40,676 nt of DNA from an uncultured Prevotella sp. (lineage in GTDB: Bacteria; Bacteroidota; Bacteroidia; Bacteroidales; Bacteroidaceae), in assembly GCA_900315775.1 (NCBI GenBank), contig ONAJ01000023.1, forward strand, positions 1 through 40,676, given 5' to 3'. Numbering within the stretch: position 1 is the first letter of the stretch; each line of letters opens with the position of its first letter. Below are positions 1 to 7,697 of this stretch, piece by piece. A model generated the notes under the pieces. The model was not told the DNA's origin. It worked only from the letters and a program-made list of their open reading frames with translations, and ran no database searches. Position numbers and translations under genes: made by a program.

Positions 1-10
1 GAATTTTTTG

Positions 11-18
11 TATCTTTG
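11..18 (+). promoter_or_regulatory. Bacteroidota -7 promoter element before the nuclease-like gene
   Basis: TATCTTTG matches the Bacteroidota -7 consensus TAnnTTTG and lies 17 bases before the ATG at 36, which predicts a leader of about 14 bases. The matching -33 TTTG would fall left of the window, so only half the promoter can be judged. Confidence 0.6.
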
Positions 19-35
19 CAAAAACGTTAAGAACT

Positions 36-1034
36 ATGGAAAATGACAAGATAATCATATATCAGACGGAGGACGGACAGACGCAGATTGATGTTCGTCA
101 GGAGAATGATATGGCTACAAAAAGGCTAATCACTAGCAAAGAACTGCTACGTAAACTAACTAACGGTGAATATAAAGAAATAATTGAGTTTGCTGCAAAA
201 CGGGAAAATAATTTAGATGTCCAGATAAGAGACAATTACTTAAATATCTACTATAGAGGTGGAAACCTTCTTCGTATTCACCCTAGGAGTTTTTTCTTCG
301 ATGAGTTTTATTTTCATCGGAATGTGAAACAGTTGCGCAAAACTCATCTAATAGAAAAAGCCGAGAAAGGAGATAAAAAGGCAATATCTCTTTGGACTCA
401 ATATAAAGATGAGCGTCAGAGAATGTTTGACATTTTAAAAGAGAAAGGTGGTATCAGCCGGTATTGTAAAGAGATGAAAGCCGTTATGGACGTGTGGGAA
501 GAAGAGTTGAATACTATAGATATATCTCATGACGAAAAAAACGAGCAGCAATTGATTTCAATGAATAATCGAGGTGAGACAGATTATACGGTTATTGACC
601 TTGAATATGCGGTAAGTACGACATCGAATTTTAGATACAAGGGCAACCAAAATAAGGTTGTACCACGGTTTGATATTATAGCCGTAGATAAAACAGGACA
701 GCTTTATGTTATAGAACTGAAAACAGGGCTTGGTGCCATTGATAATGAATCTGGAATTGGACCACATATGGACTGCTTCGAAAACACAATTGGACATGAT
801 GTTAAAGGAGAATTCACAGACGAGATGTACAATCTTTTGGAGCAAAAGAAAGCTTTCAAGTTAGTTAACCCTGAAATATCTATTGACAAAAGTAAAAAAC
901 CACAATTCATTTTTGCGTTCTCAAATAAACCTGGTGAAGACAAATACAAAGAGTTTGTTGCAGCATGTAAAGAGAAGGGATATAATGGGAAAATCATTTA
1001 TTTAGATAGCAGCCATCAATTAAAAGACGTATGA
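36..1034 (+). CDS. PD-(D/E)XK nuclease-like protein with a RhuM-like N-terminal leader
   Basis: A 332-residue protein without a signal peptide. Residues about 208-230 carry a PD-(D/E)XK-type core: D213 in VPRFDII, then E227 and K229 in VIELK, with E190 upstream as a possible fourth residue. This is the metal-binding signature of restriction-endonuclease-like folds, so DNA or RNA cleavage is plausible, but the substrate is unknown. Residues 1-24 (KIIIYQTEDGQTQIDVR) look like the start of RhuM-family proteins and then switch abruptly to unrelated sequence. An internal ATG at 111 (codon 26) could be the ancestral start. The stop overlaps the next gene's start by four bases (ATGA), implying translational coupling with the metallo-hydrolase. 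The region is more AT-rich than the core genes downstream, which suggests acquisition. The fold is fairly likely; the function is open. Confidence 0.7.
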   Translation: MENDKIIIYQTEDGQTQIDVRQENDMATKRLITSKELLRKLTNGEYKEIIEFAAKRENNLDVQIRDNYLNIYYRGGNLLRIHPRSFFFDEFYFHRNVKQLRKTHLIEKAEKGDKKAISLWTQYKDERQRMFDILKEKGGISRYCKEMKAVMDVWEEELNTIDISHDEKNEQQLISMNNRGETDYTVIDLEYAVSTTSNFRYKGNQNKVVPRFDIIAVDKTGQLYVIELKTGLGAIDNESGIGPHMDCFENTIGHDVKGEFTDEMYNLLEQKKAFKLVNPEISIDKSKKPQFIFAFSNKPGEDKYKEFVAACKEKGYNGKIIYLDSSHQLKDV

Positions 1035-2302
1035 TACAAACAATGAACATAAAAATCCATCGCGGCACACATCAAATTGGTGGGTGTGTTACTGAATACG
1101 AGTATAACGGCTACCGCTTATTCGTAGACTATGGCGAAGAATTGCCTGGAGGACAGAAGTCTGGCAATCTCGAAGTAGAAGGGCTTACAAAAGGCGACAC
1201 TTCCAAAAGCGCATTACTCATTACGCATTATCACGGTGACCATATTGGTTGTATCACAAAGTTGCCAAAAGATTTACCCATATATATGGGCAAGGTTGGA
1301 AGAGACATTCAGATAGAATTGTCTGACCATCTCAAAATGGTTGATGGTGTTCATCAGGAAATGTTTGATCGTCTGCAGACAGTTAATACCTTTGAGCCAG
1401 GCAAGCCTTTTGAATGGGGAGATATGGAAATTATGCCAGTCACCGTTGACCATTCCGCATTCGATGCCTATGCCTTTAAAATTGGTATCAAAGGACTGAG
1501 CGTCTTCCATACAGGTGACTTCCGGACACATGGCTTTAGAAGTAGCAAATTGCCTGATGTCATCAAGAAGTTTATTGGTGAAGTGGATTACGTAGTCTGC
1601 GAGGCTACCAATGTTGCCCGCCCAGATGCTGCAAGTCTGCCTGAACACGACTTGCAAATGGAATATCAGGAGTTGTTTACTAAGAATAAAGGTAACGTCG
1701 TTTACATTTCATCAACGAACATAGACCGGTTATTCGCCCTTTACCATGCAGCAAGACATGCTGGACGTGTATTCATCATAGACGAATATCAAAAACGAAT
1801 GATGGATAAAGTGACTCAGCGGGATTCTATATGGGGAAAGTCTAACCTATATAAATTCAAGGAAACTTACAAACCTTTTGTCCTTTCCATTGAGAACGGA
1901 GAGTTCTGGATGAACGACAAATTCAAAAAGCTTCTAGATGACAAAGGCTATGTGCTGATAGCTCGTTCTAATCCCCGATTCGATAAGCTCATTGCCAACA
2001 TTCCTGGAGAAAAGCAAACGTACCTGTCAATGTGGAACGGATATGTTGACAAGAGCAAAGCTGCATACAACGAGAATCTTGCGATGTCTCTCGGTGATGG
2101 ATTCCTATATAAGCACACCAGTGGTCATTGCGACATGAATAGTCTGCGAGAGGTTTTCCGTCTGCTACATCCCAAGGCAATTATACCTATCCATACGGAC
2201 AACCCTGAAAGTTTTGCCCAGTTGTTCAGTGACGAGTGGCCCATTGTTCTACTGAATGACGGTGACTATATGAAAGCGCGTCCAAGGCGTAGTATCGCTT
2301 GA
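1031..2302 (+). CDS. MBL-fold, beta-CASP/RNase J-like metallo-hydrolase
   Basis: A 423-residue cytoplasmic protein of the metallo-beta-lactamase superfamily. Motif II is HYHGDH at residues 66-71. Later come VDHSAFDAYAF, HTGDFRTHGFR (metal-bridging Asp), HTSGHCDM and IPIHTDNPESF, in the order and wording typical of RNase J/beta-CASP nucleases. It is shorter than RNase J (about 550 residues) and lacks an obvious C-terminal extension. Known relatives cleave RNA or DNA using two zinc ions; the substrate here is not known. It overlaps the upstream nuclease-like gene by four bases, so the two are probably made in fixed proportion. An alternative start is the ATG at 1043 (MNIKIHRG). No terminator is evident after it. 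Confidence 0.8.
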   Translation: MIQTMNIKIHRGTHQIGGCVTEYEYNGYRLFVDYGEELPGGQKSGNLEVEGLTKGDTSKSALLITHYHGDHIGCITKLPKDLPIYMGKVGRDIQIELSDHLKMVDGVHQEMFDRLQTVNTFEPGKPFEWGDMEIMPVTVDHSAFDAYAFKIGIKGLSVFHTGDFRTHGFRSSKLPDVIKKFIGEVDYVVCEATNVARPDAASLPEHDLQMEYQELFTKNKGNVVYISSTNIDRLFALYHAARHAGRVFIIDEYQKRMMDKVTQRDSIWGKSNLYKFKETYKPFVLSIENGEFWMNDKFKKLLDDKGYVLIARSNPRFDKLIANIPGEKQTYLSMWNGYVDKSKAAYNENLAMSLGDGFLYKHTSGHCDMNSLREVFRLLHPKAIIPIHTDNPESFAQLFSDEWPIVLLNDGDYMKARPRRSIA

Positions 2303-2313
2303 CTTATCCCTGA

Positions 2314-2402
2314 GATTCTCTCATCAACTATGACATCAAGTATAAAATGGCTTGATTGACGAGGAGATAGCATTTCTAGAGTCAATGATTAGACCAATGG
2401 AA
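2314..2402 (+). pseudogene. Possible decayed coding remnant (frameshifted)
   Basis: Between the metallo-hydrolase and the next promoter, one frame reads DSLINYDIKYKMA before a stop at 2353. A shifted frame then continues as LIDEEIAFLESMIRPME before a stop at 2400-2402. Together they look like the C-terminal end of a protein broken by one frameshift. The stretch is too short to assign and could be chance. The rest of 2303-2457 shows nothing else recognisable. Confidence 0.3.
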
Positions 2403-2457
2403 TAAAAGAAACAAGCAATATAACAACACTGCTTTTTGACAAGTTTTTTAGGTTTTA

Positions 2458-2489
2458 TTTGGAAGTTACGCAGAAAGACTCTATCTTTG
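2458..2489 (+). promoter_or_regulatory. Consensus Bacteroidota promoter
   Basis: TTTG at 2458-2461 and TATCTTTG at 2482-2489 are separated by 20 bases, a good match to the Bacteroidota sigma-ABfr promoter. It falls inside the longer open frame that begins at 2436, so it argues for the internal start at 2511. Confidence 0.7.
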
Positions 2490-2510
2490 CACCGAGAAAA
2501 TCATTTAGTT

Positions 2511-2663
2511 ATGATAAAGGTGTACGAAACAAAGGAAGAGAAGAAGGCTGCTTTCAAGCGCTCTGTAGGTCTCCGCAAGGTTTGGGAAGACCTCACTTCT
2601 GGCAAGATGTCGTTTGACGAGTTTAAACGACAGGGGTACAATACTGTCAATATTGCTAAGTAA
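2511..2663 (+). CDS. Small 50-residue protein, antitoxin-like position
   Basis: Begins MIKVYETKEEKKAAFKRS and ends FKRQGYNTVNIAK. It is highly charged, with no signal peptide or membrane segment. A longer frame opens at 2436, but the promoter -7 box at 2482-2489 lies inside it, so ATG 2511 is the better start. The stop and the next start share one base (TAATG at 2661-2665), giving tight coupling to the DUF6169-like gene. A small charged protein directly before a larger partner is the usual layout of toxin-antitoxin pairs, but no antitoxin domain can be recognised. The family is not known to me. Confidence 0.7.
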   Translation: MIKVYETKEEKKAAFKRSVGLRKVWEDLTSGKMSFDEFKRQGYNTVNIAK

Positions 2664-3163
2664 TGGAATTGACTTTCTCGCTTACCGCTCTAAACAAAAA
2701 ATCACCATATATGCTGGAGTCTTCCAGTATGTGTTCTTTTACCTTTGTTACAGAACAGGGTAAGAGATACGAGATAGGTTTCATTCAGGATCAGATGATA
2801 TCAGATGAAGGGGTATATCAATTCTTCATCACTACAGAAGATAAGTTCAAAACAGTTTTTGACAGAAGAATTCAGCAAACGGTATTGGTTGTGTTAGAAG
2901 AATTCTTCAAAAATGAAGGTGTCGTTTTGGACTATATTTGTGCTACAGAAGACCATCGACAAGCTTCAAGAGACCGCATGTTCCACCAATGGTTTGAAAA
3001 CTCTATGGACAAAGAATATTATTGTCTGCGTAGCATGAACATAGATATTGATGGTACAGAGTACTTTGCATCTGTTATTATGAGAAACGACAATCCTCGT
3101 TTCAAAGCAATGACGGAAGCCATTGATCGTTTCGTTGAAGATTTCCAAGATAAACTGAGATAG
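2663..3163 (+). CDS. DUF6169-like protein of unknown function
   Basis: A 166-residue soluble protein. The pattern FTFVTEQGKRYEIGF near the N-terminus, followed by DRRIQQTVLVVLEEFF, YICATEDHRQASRDRMFHQW and a final NPRFKAMTEAIDRFVEDF helix, resembles the Bacteroidota family I know as DUF6169. The family name is from memory and unverified. No catalytic motif is evident, though the conserved stretch with C, D, H, R and W could be functional. It is translationally coupled to the 50-residue ORF before it and shares that ORF's promoter at 2458-2489. The next gene has its own promoter. The pair could be a toxin-antitoxin or immunity module, which is inference from layout only. Confidence 0.7.
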   Translation: MELTFSLTALNKKSPYMLESSSMCSFTFVTEQGKRYEIGFIQDQMISDEGVYQFFITTEDKFKTVFDRRIQQTVLVVLEEFFKNEGVVLDYICATEDHRQASRDRMFHQWFENSMDKEYYCLRSMNIDIDGTEYFASVIMRNDNPRFKAMTEAIDRFVEDFQDKLR

Positions 3164-3194
3164 GTGTGACACGAAAAAGCGGGAAGGTTCATTT

Positions 3195-3225
3195 TTTGTA
3201 ATCTCAAATAAAATGTGTAACTTTG
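3195..3225 (+). promoter_or_regulatory. Consensus promoter for the HAD phosphatase gene
   Basis: TTTG at 3195-3198 and TAACTTTG at 3218-3225 with exactly 19 bases between them. The ATG at 3242 lies 16 bases after the -7 box, predicting a leader of about 13 bases. Confidence 0.75.
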
Positions 3226-3241
3226 CAGCGTAATAGCTGAT

Positions 3242-3865
3242 ATGATGATAGATACTATAATATTCGACTTCGGAGGAGTGATAATGACGTCGGCGCAGGA
3301 GGAGGCGATAAGGAGGTTTGACGCCATAGGCATTACGCAGGACAAGATGGCGCTGAACAAACATACGCAGACGGGGCTGTTTGGCGACTTTGAGGAGGGG
3401 AAGATTAACGAGGAGGAGTTTCGTAGTAGGTTGAGCGAGCTGGCGGGTAAGAAACTGACTCGCGAGGAGTGTCAATGGGCTTGCAGGGGTTACGTGAAGG
3501 AGGTGCCAAGACGTAACCTCGACACTATGCTGCTGCTGCGTGAACGTGGATACAGGGTGCTGCTGCTCTCGAATACTAACCCGTATATGATGGGGTGGGT
3601 GCTGTCAACGGACTTCGACGGCAGGGGTAACGGCTTGGACAGGTATGTGGACAGGTGGTACGTGAGCTACGAACTGGGGATGTCGAAACCTAATCCGGAG
3701 ATATTCAAATACGTGATAGACCACGAGGGACTGAACGCTGAAACGGCAATATTTGTTGACGACAACGAACAGAACATTGAGGCAGCAAAGAAATTCGGGC
3801 TGCATACGCTGCAACCCGAAAATGGAAAAGACTGGACAAAGAGTCTTCTCAGTATGTTGGGGTAG
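3242..3865 (+). CDS. HAD-superfamily hydrolase (YihX-like, subfamily IA)
   Basis: A 207-residue cytosolic phosphatase. Motif I is IIFDFGGVIM with nucleophile D9; the second acid of the usual DxD is replaced by Gly, as is common in the YihX-like branch. Motif II is LLLSNTN, motif III the lysine in MSKPNPEIF, and motif IV VDDNEQNIEAA. Family members dephosphorylate small metabolites such as sugar phosphates; the substrate cannot be read from the sequence. The gene starts MMIDTIIF, and the second ATG could equally be used. Its stop is only five bases from the end of the convergent transporter gene, and no separate terminator is visible between them. Confidence 0.9.
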   Translation: MMIDTIIFDFGGVIMTSAQEEAIRRFDAIGITQDKMALNKHTQTGLFGDFEEGKINEEEFRSRLSELAGKKLTREECQWACRGYVKEVPRRNLDTMLLLRERGYRVLLLSNTNPYMMGWVLSTDFDGRGNGLDRYVDRWYVSYELGMSKPNPEIFKYVIDHEGLNAETAIFVDDNEQNIEAAKKFGLHTLQPENGKDWTKSLLSMLG

Positions 3866-3870
3866 ATTCT

Positions 3871-5400
3871 TTAAATTCCCATAACGAACTTTACAAGTAT
3901 CATGACAACGGGTATAGTGACGATGGAGATACCCACGAGGTCGATGAAGAAGCCTGATTTTATCATCTTTGTAATAGGTATATAGCCCGATGCATAGACA
4001 ATAGCATTGGGGGGCGTAGATACCGGCATCATGAAGCCGAGTGACGACGACAGCGCAATGCCGACGGCTACGGGGATAGGGCTGAAGCCTAACGACACGG
4101 CAGCACCGATAGCTATGGGGGCGATGAGATTGGTGGAGGCGGTGTGCGAGGTGAGCTCGGAGAGTATCAGCGCTGATACGCAGAAGACGCCTACGAAAGC
4201 CCACTCTGACGGGTTGCCGCCAAGGAATTCCTTGATGCTTGTTCCTATCCATGCTGACAGTCCGGTGGAGTACATCATAGCACCCATAGCCAGTCCGCCG
4301 CCAAAGAGTAGGAGGGTGCCCCATTCTATGCCCTCAACGCCGTCTTTCCAACTTAACGTCATCTGTCCTTTCTTGATGTCAACGGGAAGGAAGAAGAGCA
4401 ACAGTCCGCCTATCATAGCGGCGATGGCTTCGGGGAAGTGACTGTTGTAGAAGGTCATGATGTCGGAGTGAGGACCGTGAATCAGTGTCAACACGCTTGG
4501 TGCTACCCACAACACGAAGGCTGTGGAGAAGGCTATCATGGTGTTCTTCTGTGCACGGGTCCACTTGCCCAGGTCGTTTACTGACTGACGTATGAATTCG
4601 CGTGCTCCTTCAATATGTTTTACGTCGGCAGGGAACATCTTCCACAGCACGGCATAGGCTAAAATGAAGTATAAGGTCATAGCCACGATACCCCATATCA
4701 TCCACTGGAAGAACGATACGGTAGGCGCGGTAGGTGCCAGCTGCTCAACGAAACCGAGCATAATGATGTTTGGCGGTGTTCCTATAGGTGTCATCACGCC
4801 ACCTATGCTACACGCGTAGGCTGTCATAAGCATCAGTCCTGTAGCGTATTTGTAGTTGGCGAGGTCAATGACTTTCCCGTTCTTTGCCATCATCTTGCGT
4901 ATTGCCTCCAGAAGTCCCAAGGATATGGGGAACATCATTGCTGCAGTAGCGGTGTTGCTAATCCATCCGGAACAGAGGATACACGCCAGACCGATGGCGA
5001 GGAAGATGCGTTTCGGGGAGTTGCCGACCCACTTCATAGACATTATGCCGTAGGCAATACGTTTGTCGAGTCCGTTGACCATCATAGCCTTCGCCAGCAG
5101 GAATCCTCCCAGGAAAAGGAATATCATAGGGTTTGCAAACTTTGCGTACGCCTCTTCCACCTTCACGATGCCAAAAACGACGCAAAGTGTTGGACCTAAC
5201 ACCGAGGTGACGGGGATGGGGACGGGCTCTGTAATCCACCAAATAGCAACCATCGACATCAACGCCAACAGGTGATGTGCCTGCTCTGCCAGTCCGTCGA
5301 TAGGCATAAACCACAATACTAAGGCGCACAGTGGACCCAGTACGGCTCCCACCAACTTACGCAGTCGTTCTGTGTTGTTCTTTGTTAATGCTTCAGTCAT
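3871..5400 (-). CDS. DASS-family (SLC13-type) dicarboxylate/anion:sodium symporter
   Basis: A 509-residue integral membrane protein with about eleven to twelve hydrophobic segments. Two pseudo-symmetric signature stretches are present: SNTATAAMMFPI in the first half and SHTASTNLIAPI in the second. These correspond to the paired SNT-type sodium and substrate motifs of divalent anion:sodium symporters. A TPIGTPPN loop and a later MPVSTPPNAIV loop also fit. Likely substrates are C4-dicarboxylates such as succinate or fumarate, but sulfate or phosphate transporters share the fold. The N-terminus (MTEALTKNNTERLRK) is cytosolic. The gene is monocistronic, convergent with the HAD gene and divergent from the GH3 gene. 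Confidence 0.9.
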   Translation of the reverse strand: MTEALTKNNTERLRKLVGAVLGPLCALVLWFMPIDGLAEQAHHLLALMSMVAIWWITEPVPIPVTSVLGPTLCVVFGIVKVEEAYAKFANPMIFLFLGGFLLAKAMMVNGLDKRIAYGIMSMKWVGNSPKRIFLAIGLACILCSGWISNTATAAMMFPISLGLLEAIRKMMAKNGKVIDLANYKYATGLMLMTAYACSIGGVMTPIGTPPNIIMLGFVEQLAPTAPTVSFFQWMIWGIVAMTLYFILAYAVLWKMFPADVKHIEGAREFIRQSVNDLGKWTRAQKNTMIAFSTAFVLWVAPSVLTLIHGPHSDIMTFYNSHFPEAIAAMIGGLLLFFLPVDIKKGQMTLSWKDGVEGIEWGTLLLFGGGLAMGAMMYSTGLSAWIGTSIKEFLGGNPSEWAFVGVFCVSALILSELTSHTASTNLIAPIAIGAAVSLGFSPIPVAVGIALSSSLGFMMPVSTPPNAIVYASGYIPITKMIKSGFFIDLVGISIVTIPVVMILVKFVMGI

Positions 5401-5437
5401 TTTAATTGAAAATTGAAAATTTAGAATTTAGAATTAT
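5401..5437. repeat. AT-rich low-complexity repeat in the DASS gene leader
   Basis: Short iterations of AATTGAAAAT and TTTAGAATTTAGAATTA lie between the transporter start codon and its -7 box. The style matches the repeats at 31193-31230 and 21938-21975, which also sit next to start codons. Confidence 0.5.
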
Positions 5438-5449
5438 GATTTCTTTATG

Positions 5450-5457
5450 CAAAGGTA
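5450..5457 (-). promoter_or_regulatory. -7 promoter element for the DASS transporter
   Basis: CAAAGGTA on the plus strand reads TACCTTTG on the minus strand, matching TAnnTTTG. The -33 position lacks a clear TTTG. A leader of about 46 bases containing the AT-rich repeat would precede the ATG at 5400. Confidence 0.5.
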
Positions 5458-5477
5458 TAAAAAGTTATTGATAACCT

Positions 5478-5508
5478 TTTGTAAATAGATAAAAAAAGGT
5501 TATCTTTG
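5478..5508 (+). promoter_or_regulatory. Consensus promoter for the GH3 gene
   Basis: TTTG at 5478-5481 and TATCTTTG at 5501-5508 are separated by exactly 19 bases. The GTG that would open a longer frame overlaps the last base of the -7 box, so it cannot be in the transcript. This fixes the start at the ATG at 5541. Confidence 0.8.
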
Positions 5509-5540
5509 TGCCAAACTTAAAAAGAATAATTGCAGATACT

Positions 5541-7688
5541 ATGAAAAAGAGAATAGTGATATTAGTGGCAGCGTGCTTCGGAGTTGGCGTTGTTAATGCT
5601 CAGATGCTGCCTTATCAGGATGCAACGCTGTCGGCAGGACAGAGGGCTGACGATTTGCTCAGCAGATTAACCCTTGACGAGAAAGTAAGTCTCATGATGA
5701 ATAACTCGCCGGCGATAGAACGCTTGGGAGTGCCGGAGTTTAACTGGTGGAACGAGGCTCTTCACGGCATAGGGCGCAACGGCGTGGCTACTGTATTCCC
5801 AATAACTATGGCTATGGCGGCATCGTGGGACGATGTCCTGTTGCACAAGGTCTTTACGGCTGTCAGTGACGAGGCTCGCGTGAAGGCTCTGCAGGCTAAG
5901 CGGACAGGCGAGATAAAGCGCTACCAGAGTCTGTCGTTCTGGACCCCGAACATAAACATCTTCCGCGACCCGCGATGGGGACGGGGACAGGAGACGTACG
6001 GTGAAGACCCTTATCTGACGAGCAAGATGGGACTTGCTGTGGTGCGTGGTCTGCAGGGCGTAGGCTACAACGGCGAAGACCTGGGCATCAGTCCCTACAG
6101 AAAACTGCTGGCGTGTGCAAAGCACTTCGCTGTGCATAGCGGTCCGGAGTGGAACCGCCATACCTTTAATATAGAGGAGTTGCCCGAGCGCGACCTATGG
6201 GAGACCTACTTGCCTGCCTTCAAGGCACTTGTGGTGCAGGGAAAGGTGGCAGAGGTGATGTGCGCATACCAGCGTGTTTATGGTGAAGCATGCTGTGCCC
6301 ATACGCGCTACGAACAGCAGATACTGCGTAAGGAGTGGGGCTTCGACGGACTGGTAACCAGCGACTGCGGTGCTATTCGCGACTTCCTGCCGGAGCGTCA
6401 TAACGTGGCTCGCGACGGAGCGGAGGCAAGTGCTAAGGCTGTGTTGACGGGTACCGACGTGGAGTGCGGAAGCACATATAAGAACTTGCCTGAAGCCGTA
6501 CGACGTGGCGACATCAGCGAGAGCGACATCGACAAGAGTCTGCGACGCCTTCTCGTAGCACGCTTCGAGTTGGGCGATTTCGACGACGACAGTCTTGTGG
6601 CGTGGACAAAAATTCCTGAGAGTGTGGTAGCCAGCAAAGAACATAAGCAGTTGGCTCTCGATATGGCACGAAAGAGCATCGTGCTGCTGAAGAACGACGA
6701 CATACTGCCCCTGCGGAAAGGACATGATATTGTTGTGGTGGGTGCCAACGCCACCGACTCCGTGATGATGTGGGGCAACTATAGCGGATTCCCATCGCAC
6801 ACGGTAACGGCAATGGAAGGAATAAAACGCTTTGCTCCCAATGCGAAGTTTATAGGCGGCTGCGGACTGACACGCAACGAGACTACAGCGGACAGTCTGC
6901 TGCAGAAGATTGGCAACACGGAGACGGTAATATTCATTGGAGGCATCTCGCCAAAGTTGGAAGGCGAAGAGATGAAGGTCAGCGAGGAAGGTTTCAAGGG
7001 TGGCGACCGCACAAGTATAGAGCTGCCGAAGGCGCAGCGCGATATGCTTAACGCCCTGAAACGTGCAGGAAAGAACGTGGTCTTCGTGAACTGTTCGGGT
7101 TCCGCAATGGCGCTTGTGCCAGAGCAGAAATCGTGTGCCGCCATCATACAGGCGTGGTACGGAGGAGAGCAGGGTGGTGAGGCTCTCGCCGAGGTGCTCT
7201 TCGGACAGTATAACCCCAGCGGAAAGCTGCCCGTGACGTTCTACAGGAGTACCGACGACCTGCCCGACTTCCTGGACTACACGATGAAGAACCGCACCTA
7301 TCGCTACTTTACCGGAAAGGCGCTGTACCCCTTCGGCTACGGACTTAGCTACACCACGTTCTACATTAGCAAGCCGAAGTACGAGGACGGCAACTTACAG
7401 GTCAGCGTGAAGAACACAGGAAAGGTGAGCGGTACAGAAACCCTGCAGGTATATGTGCGTAACACCGCCGACAAGGAAGGACCGCTGAAGACACTCCGCG
7501 GCTACAAGCAGGTGACGCTGACTCCCGGAGAGCAGCAGACGGTAAGTATAGACCTGCCCCGTGAGAGTTTCGAGGGGTGGGACTCACAGACTAACACTAT
7601 GCGCGTAGTTCCCGGAAAGTACGAGGTTATGGTGGGCAACAGCAGCAGCGACGACAGCCTTAAGAAAATAATAGTGGAAATAAACTGA
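5541..7688 (+). CDS. Secreted glycoside hydrolase family 3 beta-glycosidase (beta-xylosidase/beta-glucosidase type)
   Basis: A 715-residue enzyme starting MKKRIVILVAACFGVGVVNA, a signal peptide cleaved before QMLPYQ, so it is periplasmic or surface-exposed. The N-terminal (alpha/beta)8 domain shows NWWNEALHGIGRNG and SFWTPNINIFRDPRWGRG-type substrate-binding residues. It also shows the nucleophile Asp in VTSDCGAI (about residue 275). The alpha/beta sandwich domain (KSIVLLKNDDILPL to KLPVTFY) and a fibronectin-III-like domain at the C-terminus follow. The SDCGAI form and overall length resemble Bacteroidota beta-xylosidases. Exact specificity is uncertain. The nearby secreted GH43 enzyme fits xylan or arabinoxylan side-product breakdown. 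greA follows after nine bases with no terminator between. Confidence 0.92.
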   Translation: MKKRIVILVAACFGVGVVNAQMLPYQDATLSAGQRADDLLSRLTLDEKVSLMMNNSPAIERLGVPEFNWWNEALHGIGRNGVATVFPITMAMAASWDDVLLHKVFTAVSDEARVKALQAKRTGEIKRYQSLSFWTPNINIFRDPRWGRGQETYGEDPYLTSKMGLAVVRGLQGVGYNGEDLGISPYRKLLACAKHFAVHSGPEWNRHTFNIEELPERDLWETYLPAFKALVVQGKVAEVMCAYQRVYGEACCAHTRYEQQILRKEWGFDGLVTSDCGAIRDFLPERHNVARDGAEASAKAVLTGTDVECGSTYKNLPEAVRRGDISESDIDKSLRRLLVARFELGDFDDDSLVAWTKIPESVVASKEHKQLALDMARKSIVLLKNDDILPLRKGHDIVVVGANATDSVMMWGNYSGFPSHTVTAMEGIKRFAPNAKFIGGCGLTRNETTADSLLQKIGNTETVIFIGGISPKLEGEEMKVSEEGFKGGDRTSIELPKAQRDMLNALKRAGKNVVFVNCSGSAMALVPEQKSCAAIIQAWYGGEQGGEALAEVLFGQYNPSGKLPVTFYRSTDDLPDFLDYTMKNRTYRYFTGKALYPFGYGLSYTTFYISKPKYEDGNLQVSVKNTGKVSGTETLQVYVRNTADKEGPLKTLRGYKQVTLTPGEQQTVSIDLPRESFEGWDSQTNTMRVVPGKYEVMVGNSSSDDSLKKIIVEIN

Positions 7689-7697
7689 TACAGAGCA

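Noticed and set aside
2436-2510. Longer start for the 50-residue ORF
   Set aside because: A consensus promoter lies inside the extension, so the extra codons would not be transcribed.
5508-5540. GTG start for the GH3 gene
   Set aside because: The GTG overlaps the promoter -7 box and would place 11 residues before the signal peptide.
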